This document shows positions 35,768 through 46,659 of a DNA stretch of 64,000 nucleotides, one piece after another. This DNA comes from Botryosphaeria dothidea (lineage: Eukaryota; Ascomycota; Dothideomycetes; Botryosphaeriales; Botryosphaeriaceae). Below the pieces are notes generated by a model. The model had not been told where the DNA came from, searched no databases, and saw nothing but the letters and a program-made list of their open reading frames with translations. The position numbers and the translations under genes were made by a program. Location: positions 1,426,001 to 1,490,000 of the forward strand of contig WWBZ02000016.1 of the NCBI GenBank assembly GCA_011503125.2, given 5' to 3'. Every line of letters begins with the position of its first letter. The stretch's first letter is position 1.

Positions 35768-37312
35768 AGTGGTGGCGGTGGTGGTGGTGCTGAGTGAGAG
35801 ATGGTGGAAAATCCGGCCCCGCGGAATTAAGGGCTAAAGGTGTACAGATGGAATGGAAGTAGTAAACGACAGACAAGAGAGAAGAGAATCTGAGCGTCAA
35901 GCTCAAGCCCAATGAGGTTCAGATTGGGCTCGGGGGGCGAGGCGGAGAGGCGGGAGAGAGAAAAAGAGAAATGGGAGAGCAGCGGGCGCGGCGAGGCGGC
36001 GGACGGGTAGTTTTTGGCAGCAGTAGCAGGGCTGGCCGGGCAAGCGAGGGCTACGCTGGCTGGTGAAGAGATTGAAGCGGATGGTGCGACGGCCGCAGGC
36101 AGCCCACGAGATTGAGCCTTGCCCGCAGCCTGCCCGCGTGTCGTCGCACGCCTGGCCAATGGCAGCCGCCCCTGGCCCGCGTCTGAGATTGATGGCCGCG
36201 AGATGACGGCCGCTAAGCACAAAATGAGCCCCATGGCCCTGCCAGGAACCCCAAAACCACATCCCCGCCCCGCCGAGCAGCGCGCCCCCCGTGTCACCCG
36301 CCGAGTGCCTGTGTCACCTCAGCCCTCAACGCCGCCCGCAAGACGCGAACACGATCCGCGCCAGCTGCAGCGCGGGCCCCTGCCGCGGCCAGGCCCACAG
36401 CGCGGCCGGCCTGCCTGGGCGGAAGCATGCAGCAGCTCCGTCCGCCCCAGGCACGGCCCACGCCCCAGCCCGCGCAGCGACGAGTAATGAGACTCGCCAA
36501 TTTCTCTCCCCACTGCGCTGCAATATCGCCATCCCGTTCATAGTTAACTCGTCTGACGACACCGCGACTGCTCTATTTCCGGAACACGCCGTCCGCGAGC
36601 TTCAGCGCTGGGCACCGTTATTAAAGGGTCTGGCCCGCCGGGATGCTACTGCACATTGAACATTGTCCTCTCCCCGGCTATCCGCTGCAGCATCACCTAC
36701 ATACACAGGCGACGGCGCTGCGTGAGCTGCATGAACGCGCAGCGCCGCCTCCTGGAGCTTCGGCAGATGCCAGACCCCGGTCTGCAGCCCTCAGATCTCC
36801 CTTCGGCTCGCGGAAGCACCTGCAGCCACGACCACCCGACGCCCACTGCTGCTCACCAGGAACTACTGTCGCCTGAGGCGGCCTCCCTGCCTGTAACTCA
36901 TGTAACTTTGAGCCTCAGCCTGCCCTCTTCCCTCGCCCAGCCACCGCCAATCTGCTGCTGGTAAGCTTACCCTCCGCCTTGGCCGCCAAGCCCAATCCTC
37001 GCATTCCCCCGCCTCCGTCCGAGGCTCCTCGGCCATCCATCTATCTGACTTCGGACTATCTTGATATCGCCGCTTTGTCAGCCCCGAAGCCTGTTTCAGA
37101 GCATGTTGTCTGAATTCCATCATCGCATGATCTCCGCCCTCCGGCAGGGATGTGCTGCTGTACGCGTAGCACAGTACTCCCCTCTGCGCATCCAAATTTC
37201 TGTTGTGCGCGACCTCAACCTCCGCCGTGCTTCCTCTTCCTGACTCTTGCATCTTTGCGCTCTCACGCCTCTCACCGCTTCGCCTTCGTGCTCATACACA
37301 CGACATGGGTTT

Positions 37313-37386
37313 GCATGGGGGGATGGGAGTCATCGTCCGGACCGCTCTCGCACATCCACATCCGGACACCTACTTCTACTCCACAT
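37313..37386. repeat. foldback repeat copy 5
   Basis: Left arm GGATGGGAGTCATCGTCCGG (upstream of it GCATGGGG), right arm ATCCGGACACCTACTTCTAC ending CCACATG; shorter, diverged copy. Confidence 0.68.
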
Positions 37387-37720
37387 GCGTCTTCATTCTC
37401 GCCGATCGCCAGTGCGGTACTAGGCTTATCTACAACGTAAGCATGGTGCTACGTTCGCTGCTACTTAGATGAAAGAGCCTGGCACGATGGGCCGCAGTAC
37501 GTGCATGCGCCCCTTATGCTGTGTTGAAGCACATGTGCTTCGGAGATGGTAGGTCTCTTGGCGCTCTCCTTGCAGCCTGTCCTCTTGCGGTTGTGCTTCC
37601 TGTTCGGGGGGTTTTTAATTTTTTGCGTCATGCCGTTTCCCGCATCCTTCGAATATGGAATCCCGGAAGTCGAGGCAATCAAAGCTGCCTTATCTGTCTC
37701 CGTTCCTTTTTTTCACCATT

Positions 37721-37748
37721 GCGTCCGGATGAATGCTTCGACTGCCCA
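37721..37748. repeat. foldback repeat, right arm
   Basis: GCGTCCGGATGAATGCTTCG then ACTGCCCA matches the right arm consensus. A very degraded left arm may start near 37652. Confidence 0.6.
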
Positions 37749-38064
37749 TGCGGGGTGTGCAATTCCTACGCTTTCCTGAAACTGCCAGTGCAGGCTTCCT
37801 CGACGAGGAAGGCATGCACGATGGAGCTCCTACTGGCTTCTCCACCGGATGAAGTGAGAACATGAGTTCCATTCCAACAACAATTCCTGAACCCATCCGT
37901 ACTGTCCCGGCGTGTCGTCAATATCTCAGCCCTGGAATTCAAGGCGGCACTGTCAACTTGCTTGGATCTACTCGGGAGCAAGTCTTCTTGCGCAATGGCC
38001 GAGATCTTCCGTCGGCCAGCCCTGCAGCACCGCTCACATTGGCTCTGTTGCTGACTGCAAACAG

Positions 38065-39776
38065 AGAGGTTTGAAGTTTCGTCGCTTGGTTCTTGTTCCC
38101 GACGGCTCGACATCGAGCATGTTCCGTCTGATATTGCTGCCAACGGCCCGGAGGGACGTCGCGACACGTCACCGCCAACTCCGCTGAACCTTGCAACCAC
38201 CAGTCCCGCCCCAGGCTCCCAACCACGCAAAACTCTGCTTCGAAACACGCTCCGCAACACTCCTGCCCGACCGGGCTACAACGACAGGCGCGCCGAGCTG
38301 AGAGTCCACCATACTCCAACCCGTACGAACAACCTTTTCGCCCGAGCCAATCACGTCAATCCATCGCCCATTCATGTCGGTCTCCGCGCACGAGACGCCC
38401 AAGAGTCCGACCAAGACGTACCGGCCTTTACTCCGCTCCCTCCTCCTCGCCTCTTTATTCATGATCACCGAATTCCTTACCCTCTGAGGACCGGCCAATT
38501 ATTCCACCCAGATCCCCATCTCTCGCCCATTCCGCCCGCCCTTCGCGTTTCACAGTCCCCACCAACGTGGTCTTCGGTGTTTCGCGCGCGTCAACATGCT
38601 TCACCAATCAGAAGCGTGCTCACAACTACCCAGTCATCTGATTATCAGTCAGACGCTCGCATCGAAGCCTGGTTGGAAAACGTCCGACCGAACCATGTTG
38701 AGATAGACGACATCTCGTCTTCGCCCGGAAACCTGCAGCCGTCTCAGGAACGCAGAGACAGCGTCACCGAGCTCGAAGATCGTCATGCTAGTTCTCAAAG
38801 AAGCTTCCGGCTTGACCATCCCGCTCGTGCACCCGCCGCATTCCTAACCACTAGTTCCTGCGAGGATCTGCACCACTTGCGAACGTGCAACGCAAACGAT
38901 CCCGTCGGCTGGGCCGACTACGGCCCATCATCTCGCTTTCTGGAAGACCCATATCGGGATCAGACAGACCGCACATCACAACCAACACCGCGTCGACCCC
39001 CGCCGTCTCTCTTCCGCGGAAGCAAACCAAACTTTCCCCGTCCCAGCGCCATCCCTGCCCTTCAAACACGCTTGGCACGCTCGATCCCCTCGTCGCCCTG
39101 CCATACCAGCCCAACAAGCTCTCCACGTCTACCCGGCACCGCATCGACACCGGCCCGCCCACCGCCACCGCATCACGGCTCCAGCGAACCAGCTTCATCG
39201 CCTGCGCACGTTGTAGACGGCTCGCCGGGGTGGTGGTGGAGGTGGCACCGCGCGACCACGTCACCAAATGACGGGGACAACGGCGCCGTAGCACAACGGT
39301 CGTCCTCGCTGTCCTCCCCGCTCGCCCCACCGCCGCAGCCTTGCATCACCCTGTCGCCGCCGCCGCCGCCGTCTCTTCAGCCGCCCCACGCGCCGCCGCC
39401 TTCGCCGCCGCGCCTTGTGCATCCCAGCCCGCCGTCGCCGTCGCCTGCCACGCCCGTCGTCGTGCGCAGGCGCCCGAGACAGACGAGTCCGGCCCCGCCA
39501 CCCCCGTGGCCGGTGGCTGATGCGGGGGATCGGGTGGCGCCGCCGCCACTGCCGGTCACGCCGAGGAGGGCTGCCAGGAAGAGTAGGTTCGGCGGAGGTG
39601 CTGGTACTGATGGGGATGGGGAGGGCAAGGGGACGCTGTTGAGTCCGGATGTGTATTTGTGGCGTGGGGATAGCGAGAGGAGGGAGAAATTCAGGGAGAT
39701 GGTCCGGAGGAGGTGCCCAAGCTATTTTGATGAGGATATTGTGGGTGATGGGGAGCGTGGCGAGGAGGATGGTTAG
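38065..39776 (+). CDS. proline-rich hypothetical protein, 5' exon not resolved
   Basis: An uninterrupted frame of 569 codons runs from an acceptor-like site (GCTGACTGCAAACAG, ending at 38064) to the TAG at 39774-39776. There is no ATG in its first ~170 codons, so a short first exon must lie upstream. Splicing ATG 37862-37898 to 38065 keeps frame, but this is only a guess. Composition is clearly coding: basic/proline linkers with TPLNLATTSPAPG and RTGQLFHPDPHLSPIPP, then a long polyproline tract near the middle of the 3' half. A conserved-looking end (SPDVYLWRGDSERREKFREM) carries the stop shortly after an acidic tail. No domain or membrane segment recognised. The minus-strand frame at 39261-40076 is its shadow. 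Confidence 0.55.
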
Positions 39777-40060
39777 GGGAGTGAGGATGAAGGGGCTGAG
39801 GGGCGGCGTGAGCGGGGTCTTGCGGTTGAGTGAATTGAGTGATCGTGGTGGATTGCATTTGGTACGTGTGGATTGGTGGAGTGTTGGCTCTCTTGAGTTG
39901 GCTTGTCGAGTGGCTTGTTGTCTGGTTGGTAACGGTAAGTTTACGGTCTGGTCTTTAAGTGAGAGAAGCACTTTAGCTGGTGCATCAATACAGCTGCATT
40001 CTCTACATATTTCTTCACTGCTTCGATTGAGTCTGGAGATGAGTATACCGGAAATTCTCG

Positions 40061-40145
40061 TGGGGAGTGGAAGCATTCGTCTGGACGTAAGCGTTCACAT
40101 AAAAATTGATGACACTCACGTCCGGACGAATGCTTCCACTCCCCA
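40061..40145. repeat. foldback repeat copy 6, best-preserved type copy
   Basis: 85 bp. Arms 40061-40088 and 40118-40145 are 28-bp inverted repeats with a single mismatch; the outer end reads TGGGGAGTGGAAGCATTCGT. The spacer is 29 bp and AT-rich. No open frame and no obvious target-site duplication. Confidence 0.95.
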
Positions 40146-40167
40146 TGTGTCTATGCGCCTGTCTCTT

Positions 40168-40200
40168 CAAAACTTTTGATCCAAAACTTTTGATCCAAAA
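40168..40200. repeat. 14-bp tandem duplication
   Basis: The unit AAAACTTTTGATCC occurs twice head to tail, followed by AAAACC. It lies 22 bp from the best-preserved foldback copy. Confidence 0.85.
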
Positions 40201-42011
40201 CCGTCCTCAAAGACGTTATCTCTACGTTTCATGGTAGTATCAGTAAGTCAACCGTAAGTTTATCCGTTGACCGATGCGGCGGGAGGAATCGCGGAATTCC
40301 ATGCTTGTAGACCATGACCAAACGAACGTACATACACTCCTATTTTAGTATATCATTACGTGCAGGTGGTGGAGTGGGACGGCCTGGCTCTCGAGAAACA
40401 ATGCTTGAGATGCTTTTCTTCAGTGAGCGTGACGTTGGGGTAGAAATTGGCAAACGCGAGATGACCCGCGATGACCGGAATTGCAGACTCGTCATTTTGA
40501 GGGAAGATATATTTAGGATGACCTATTCATTTTGTTGGATTAAGGCCGAAGAACCTGGCAGGTATTCATTTCACTCGCGGGGATATCCTAGCGTCTCCGA
40601 AGGGTCGGGAGGAGGAAAAGTCGAATTTCAGCCACCACACTCAAGATATTGCTGCCAGATTACACACATGAAATCAATAACGCACTCTGGCAATGTTTCT
40701 AAAGTTGGTAAGGAAGTATAGCAGAGTTAAGTTTTCGGTACTCTTCGATTACGTAATCGGAATTTGACCCTGTGTGATTGTCGCCTTGGGAGTCGAATAT
40801 TATTTTGGTTCCCCGTAAGTAATCCAAGTGCTGGATACAATTTCACAGGCTAAATGGACATTTTGGTAACATTTAAGCCTTGGGTCTGCACTAGTAGCTT
40901 TGGGAATCTATGTCAATGTCTGTCTGATCTTCCGGTAAAGTAGAAGTGAAAATGCAGTTTAGCGATTTAACCGCGTCATTGATCCTTGTTGCTCTCTGAA
41001 TCATCTACGTTTGATTTTCCAAGAGGAATGAAGCAAGACCTAGACGAATACCAAATACCGGCGTGGGTGTTGCTTGAGTGGGGCCACTACGTATACCCCC
41101 AGAGCCCACTTTTGAACACCATCCATTTCAAAATAATAACTCGAACAGCCACAAAAACTACCACCGTGTTCTTTCCGGATGCCCTGTGCCAGAATCGTGC
41201 GACCGGGAGAAGTTGGAGTATTCACCTGGCGGCAGTCATCTAAACAATCCTCTGCACATTCAAGTCCGAATGGAGCACATCCACGTCCCACCCATAACAG
41301 CTTCAACCTCCAAGACCCTCTGAAAACACACATCACTCAGTTTGTTGGAAAAAAAATTCTCCGAGCTCGGCCATATGAATGAATACGCTCTGGATATTTT
41401 GCCTTTTTGATTCCACTTCATAAGGTACCTGGTTTTAGTCCTCTATTCCCCAACACTTCTCGCTGTCCTTTAAATTCGGGCGAATAAGCAAGGCAAAACA
41501 TGCCCTAGTGCTTTGTTGTCGTCTTGATGAGGATGTCACATTTCATAGTCCGAGGGTTCCACTGATGATTGTAAATGTGTCCTGCGCATACTACGGAAAT
41601 GTATATCGTCCCCATGAAGGCATCAGCATGAGCGTTCTCATCATTTGAGAGAGACGCAGGTCACCAGTGCTAATAAACAAGTTCTGGATCACTGGGTATC
41701 ATTGGCAGATATGCTATAAACAGGTGGCATCCAATCTAAAAATCAGCGGAAGTAAGCTGGTCGGCAGTGCATTGGGCAAGAAAGGAACCAAGCCGATCTC
41801 GAACAGCATCCTGCTCCGAACATATACGCATGGACTTACTCAACTGAAAACAATATTGCTGTAACATTTTGAAAAGAAGTAGAGAGTCATCATTATTGAT
41901 GGTGGATGCAAGTATACTGCGTTGTGAATCATGGATGAACATATTGAAGTCATTACCAGTATGGACCATCACCTCTTCATCGCAATGATGATATTTGCTT
42001 AAAAAAGACGT

Positions 42012-42093
42012 AGAGAGTGGAGGTATTCATCCGAGCGCAAATGATAAACGACTTCCAGCACATCCGTATCCGAATAACTGCTTCCATTCTCCA
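42012..42093. repeat. foldback repeat copy 7
   Basis: Left arm AGAGAGTGGAGGTATTCATC and right arm CCGAATAACTGCTTCCATTC ending TCCA. It lies ~30 bp beyond the stop codon of the DUF3176 gene. Confidence 0.75.
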
Positions 42094-42120
42094 TGCGCCA
42101 AAAGACACCAACCCATCCAA

Positions 42121-44323
42121 TCAGTTCCGCACAAACGCCCGATCACCCACCTCATTCCTTTCAAGACGTGCACGCATTTCCTTGGTCAACACGCCAATGT
42201 CGGCGATGTGCTCCGCTCTGAGCTCCTCCTTCGACCATCCTTCCAAACCATGTAGGAGCAGCGGGAGGAGGCTAGACTTCCAAACGGGAGCGCCATGGCG
42301 GGAGTTTGTCCGGATAGCGAGAACCAGGAAGACGGCGCTGAACAGGACCAGAGACACGGGGAGAGCCAACCAAGGCCAGCGAATGACGACGTGTACTTCG
42401 CTCCTGTAAGCCGTTCCGCGGACCATGGTGGTGCTTGGCCTGGTTCGGAGGTAATCAGATATACAGCTGGCGACGTTTTTCATGACTTCAGAGATGTTGG
42501 CAGTATAGAGGAGAGTGCCCGGTCCATGAGAAGGTGTTTCATCAAATCCATATGTGATGTTTAGTACATTTCGAAATATTGAACCAATAACTCCGATGTC
42601 GTAAATGGGGAACTCCGTGAGCTCAGTTGGTTCAATATTGGACCATGCACTGCTGTGGTTGTCAGCTTCGACTTGAAATGAAGGCTCATTCGATAAACGA
42701 GAAGGCTTTAAAGGAGAATCAGTCGTATGAGAGTGCATAAGACCGTTAATCTTCCTTGTGCAGTACCCATCAGCAGATGCTACAATGGACACGTAGTTAC
42801 CGACTCACCACCGAAACATCGTGATGTCGTTTAGCGCACCACCTGAAATGGCAGACATGTGAGTCTAGTAGCCTTGGTTGACATTGGAAAGAGCCATTTT
42901 CGGGTAATTTAGAAGCATTCAGCCGGTGAATGGCCACGTTGATATCTTTCCAAGAACCGATTTCTATCATCGATTTTACTAAGGGTCCTCTCACCAAGTC
43001 CCATTCTACAGGCGGCTTGCCGTTTCTGACGAAAGTATCGATTATTTTGAAACTCGGGGCACCGAGATCGTCCGCGTCCTTTATGGAATAGGTAGCGATA
43101 ACATCCTTTGTAGGTTTGTCATATCCTTTATGGGTTGAATTATGGACGGCGCACTCTGACAGAGACACCTTCGCCGTTACATCCTTGCAAGTGCTGCAAA
43201 GGCCGAGGGAGGAAAAGTTTGGCCACGTACAGTTTCCGGTAGGACAGAGAAATTTATCAGGGCGACTCAAATTGTAAAGACCGTTGTATGTTGCTCCCTC
43301 GAGCCCTATGATGTCGTCATCTTGATGACATGAGCAATTCATAATTTTGGCTTAGTGTATGGAAATCGGTTCGTCGAATCGACACTCACCTAGAAGGCGG
43401 CCGTCGTACCCATAAGCAATTGGAATCTCGCCGTGTGATCCAAAAACCGGCACATCCCTCGTCTCGAACCCGACAATCTGCTGCGCCATCGGCTCCATGG
43501 CCAGCGCAATAAACACGATCATGGCCCCAAGAGATGCTAAGAAGACACTCTTAGTGCCTTTCCGTGACATTAAGAAGCGGAGGCTTCCCCAAGGACCCCT
43601 GCTTGCATCATTGAATGTCTCCAGACGGGCAAGCGAACGCGTATCTTCCTGGAAGTACAGCCATTTCAATTGGCTCATTCCTTCAGCCACAGCCAGCAGC
43701 ATCGAGGTTTTGGCAACGGTGATGAACGTTGATATGAGTGTGTTCGGCGCCATGATAAAGTTCCAACGTGCGAGGGGTTTGTTGTCCAGCCTTGGGAGTA
43801 GTGCAACAATGGCGACAATGCAGCCAATGCTGAGAGCGACACCGCTGAGCTCCCAGTACCACCACCCGTGAAGTCTACGGCGCCAGTGAGAGGCAGCGTG
43901 CTTGCCGGAGGGCGTGGGAGTGATCGAAATGGGCGGAGAACCGGCATTGTCGTTGTAAGGCTGAAGGAACATGGAATTGGCGGTGATGGTAGCGTTCGAG
44001 GAGGTTCGAGAGCGCAGTGATGGCTGTCTGAAAGACAGTGTTCTCGAAGAGGAGGGAGGGGAGACCAGAACGTCAGAGAGGGACCGGGTCGAGAAGCTTT
44101 CGTCGCATTGTCTTTCGAACGACAAACGTGCGGATACCGGTGAGACATCGCCATCGAGCGGGACGTCAAGCAAACGGCCCACTGCTGAAGAACCTAAACT
44201 CTCATTCTGAGCTGGATCCATTGCGGAGAAGGCGTCTGCTGAGGATTTGAGCGAATGTGAGCTGGTGCAAAACCGCGAAGACTTCGAGCGCGAGGCTGTG
44301 GGAGCTGAACTCATCAGTTCCAA
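42121..44323 (-). CDS. DUF3176 family multi-pass membrane protein
   Basis: Exons 44323-43390, 43320-42809 and 42750-42121 (introns 69 and 58 bp), giving 691 residues. The N-terminal ~150 are disordered and serine-rich. Then comes the DUF3176 core: a first helix after HGWWYWELSGVALSIG, LLPRLDNKPLARWNF, a second helix region MAPNTLISTFITVAKTSML, the signature AEGMSQLKWLYF, then FNDASRGPWGSLRFL, and a third helix SLGAMIVFIALAMEPMAQQI. After a ~300-residue loop with N-glycosylation sites and cysteine pairs (CPTGNCTWPNF, CSTC) a last helix follows (WPWLALPVSLVLFSAVFLV), and the protein ends with the typical APVWKSS-LLPLLLHGLEGWS. Function of the family is unknown. The position of intron 2 is my best reading; the first junction is well supported. 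Confidence 0.88.
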
Positions 44324-44574
44324 GGGACAGAGCCATGCTATTTAAAGCTGGCTCCTCAATGTCACGGTGCGCCATTTCATTGTTCGTTGTGTTGCGACAT
44401 ACATTTGACGGTCACACAAGATGGTGACACCAGGAATGGGTAGCATAGCACAAGGCTGAGATCCAGTGCAGAGTATTGCACACCGCTAAGGATTGATTTG
44501 TTGGTTCGTGATATGAAAGATTCAGTCACTGTCATGAGGGCCGCTTCATTAGTACTGTAACAAACCACTATCTC

Positions 44575-44656
44575 GGGGGGTTGAAGCATTCGTCGGGACG
44601 TAAGTGTGTAGGAAGACCGATTACATTTCCATCCAGACGAATGCTTGCCCTCTCCA
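44575..44656. repeat. foldback repeat copy 8
   Basis: Left arm GGGGGGTTGAAGCATTCGTC, right arm ATCCAGACGAATGCTTGCCC ending TCTCCA. About 250 bp upstream of the DUF3176 start. Confidence 0.82.
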
Positions 44657-45830
44657 TGGTAAGTAAGAGCATGTTGCGGTAATACTTGAAGCAGCCTCGG
44701 AAATCATCTGGAGATGGTCTGGAGAGGAGTCGTCGTGTCCCGTACATCTAGGAGTCCTGAGCTATACACGGGTGTCTCTCTGGATACTGTCAATTGGTCT
44801 TTAGAGGAGGATTAAGAATTGCACGGTGATTTGGCTCAGTAGTATGAGTTACCTTGTTTGATGCAGGAGAAGCGATTGCCCCCATTGGCACCTGGGTTGG
44901 CCGTTAGCGTCCTGTTCTATAGCCCCGTTCTCTCCACGAACTCCGCCGCCCCCGAGCAGTAAGTGAAACACTGCCGCAATCAACCCAGATCATGCAACCA
45001 TCAACTTGATCTGAATAGAAGAAAAATCATTATCTTTCCACAAACCTCATTTCCAGTGTCTCTCATCTCCATCAATCTCGCATCCGCGTGGCCCAAGCGA
45101 CCTCGATCTTGCATCACCACCCCGCACACGCCATTCCCCGTGGACGATAGGGCTCTCAACTATATCCCGCTCTACACACTCTCCCCGCCCCGCCCCGTCC
45201 GCCCTGCACTCGCACTCATCCTCCACAACTTCAAACGTCTGAGCAAATCTCGCATGTGATTCCGAGGCACAACTCACCATGCCCCCTCTTTCGTCCTCAT
45301 CACTCTTCCCATTACGTTGAGGGCTCCAAACCTACCTTCCCCATGAGCCAACCCAATCCCAACCACACGCCCAACCGGATGCGGAAACGCGGGCCGAAAA
45401 CCAACGAGATTGGCAACCCCGTCGCCCGCATCTTGCCGAATCCGACCGGGGGCGCCCCTTGTTCCTGGCGATCCTTCGAACCAGGTTCGTCCCAGAAGAG
45501 ACGTGGGGTTTCTGGCGTTTAGTCATGCTGACGAGACCAATTCGAGGGCGCCGTGTACCGAGGAAGCAGGACGGCGAAGCGTGGGCGAAGAAGGAGATAA
45601 GACGCGTTAAGCATTGGGGAAGAGCGGGGTCGGGCGCGGGTTGATCGTTTTGCGGGTCGCGGGGTATTAGCGTCGATGGGGCGGCAAAAACCTTGATGTT
45701 CGTAAAGGATGCTTCTTTTGGCTATCTTGGGGGGGAAAGGGTTAGTAGGAATGGTGCGGCGAGACGGCCGCACGCGGTAGTCGAAGCGTATCTCCGGCAG
45801 GACGCCTGTTTCTAGCAGCACTGATGCGCT

Positions 45831-46117
45831 CTACTTGAGGTATGCATGTTTCTTCGTGGTGATGAGCACCAGCTGTTGGCGGGCTTGCGGTTGTAGTGCT
45901 TCTTCCCAATCGGGGTCTTTTACTGGGGCGGCCAGCGGTTGCGGGTGCAGCTGGCTTATCGTGACCAGCTTCGTACAGGGGAAGCCGCGAAAACCCCTTC
46001 CGTTGCAAACCGAGATTGAGGACTGCATGTCGTACTCGGATCAATGCTGCTGACGAACTCGTCGCCCTTCGTCCAGGGCAGCACCACGCGTTGGCTGCCG
46101 TTGCCAAGGCGCTTCAT
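45831..46117 (-). CDS. possible small two-exon gene, unrecognised
   Basis: From ATG 46117 the minus strand reads MKRLGNGSQRVVLPWTKGDE and continues as coding-like sequence. A second stretch ends ...QARQQLVLITTKKHAYLK with a stop at 45831-45833. The two parts are in different frames, and several GT-AG choices could join them (for example GTTTGC... or GTTTTC... to an AG near 45952-45956), so I do not fix the intron. Predicted product is about 80-90 residues. The composition (tryptophan, lysine, DPDWEEA) is protein-like, but no family is recognised. Confidence 0.25.
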
Positions 46118-46452
46118 GCAGCCGGGAGGATGTTCTGTTCATAGAAGGAAAGAAAGGGGCTGTGGCGGCAGGCAGCGCGCCGGGGGGTGAGGCGCATAAG
46201 AGATCACACGCAGCGTCGTCGTCGACACAGTCGTACGCGTCGTCGTCATCGTTCGCCGTCTCTCACGCGTTCCTGACGCCTTCCAGCGGCCGGGTCAGGG
46301 TCTCTCGCTTAGCACGTTTCGCGGGCCGCTAGTCGCCCACGAAATAAGTCGTGGCCGTTTCCCCATATAATCCCAAATCTTCAGCCCCGAAATCAACCAA
46401 TCACATCAAGCCACTCCGGATATAAATCTGGTCTTCGCTTTCAATGGCTCAG

Positions 46453-46463
46453 TGGTCTAGTGG
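46453..46463 (+). promoter_or_regulatory. polymerase III A box
   Basis: TGGTCTAGTGG matches the A-box consensus. The first base of the D-loop insertion supplies its last G, so the box stays intact despite the insertion. Confidence 0.75.
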
Positions 46464-46512
46464 TAAGTTACATCATTCCGGATGTAAAAATCACAATTCT
46501 AATGCCTAAAAG
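46463..46512 (+). other. spliceosomal-type intron in tRNA D loop
   Basis: 50 nt starting GTAAGTTA, with branch-like TTCTAAT about 10 nt before the end and ending AAAAG. It lies between tRNA positions 18 and 19; deletion rejoins GTCTAGTG and GTATGATT. Confidence 0.72.
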
Positions 46513-46601
46513 GTATGATTCGCGCTTCGGGTAGCGTTCCCAGTCCTCTTAAGAGGTCTTGAAAGCAATATAAGCTTGAACTGTGCGAGGTCCCGGGTTC
46601 G

Positions 46602-46659
46602 GTAAGACTTTCCCAAGTTCGATTCCTGTAGTGGAACCTGTAAACTAACGGACATGAAG
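46602..46659 (+). other. spliceosomal-type intron in tRNA T loop
   Basis: 58 nt starting GTAAGACT, with a perfect CTAAC branch motif (AAACTAACGG) 12-14 nt from the 3' end and ending GAAG. It lies between positions 57 and 58; deletion rejoins GGTTCG and ATCCCCGG. Confidence 0.72.
46616..46626 (+). promoter_or_regulatory. B-box-like element inside the T-loop insertion
   Basis: AGTTCGATTCC matches the polymerase III B-box consensus GGTTCGANTCC at 10 of 11 positions. The host B box is split 15 nt upstream, so this copy could replace it for TFIIIC binding. Confidence 0.6.

Larger units (their letters stand above)
35286..38064. other. intergenic, GC-rich part plus repeats, no supported gene
   Basis: Upstream DNA of the EGF-like gene and of the proline-rich gene. 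It contains a period-5 tandem repeat (35720-35767), one foldback pair (37313-37386) and a solo arm (37721-37748). A missing first exon of the 38065 gene may lie at its right end, for example an ATG at 37862. Frames at 35827-36487 are GC shadows. Confidence 0.5.
39777..42120. other. gene-free region with two foldback copies
   Basis: Holds the best-preserved foldback (40061-40145), a 14-bp tandem duplication beside it, and a third-rate copy at 42012-42093. Frames such as 40314-40721 show no family features. Confidence 0.6.
44324..46445. other. intergenic region with one foldback copy and a possible small gene
   Basis: Contains the foldback at 44575-44656. A weak small minus-strand gene candidate (45831-46117) is listed separately. 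The plus-strand frames at 45256-45644 are not supported. Confidence 0.5.

Noticed and set aside
39261..40076. 271-codon minus-strand frame
   Set aside because: Arginine-rich antisense of the proline-rich gene; it also crosses the foldback copy.
45256..45644. Plus-strand frames with protein-like pieces such as RPIRGRRVPRKQDGEAWAKK
   Set aside because: They lie in two different frames with no good splice sites to join them; GC-rich context.
46463..46659. Reading the extra tRNA insertions as archaeal-type bulge-helix-bulge introns
   Set aside because: I see no helix pairing the two junctions, while GT, branch and AG signals are all present at the exact ends. Not excluded without folding.
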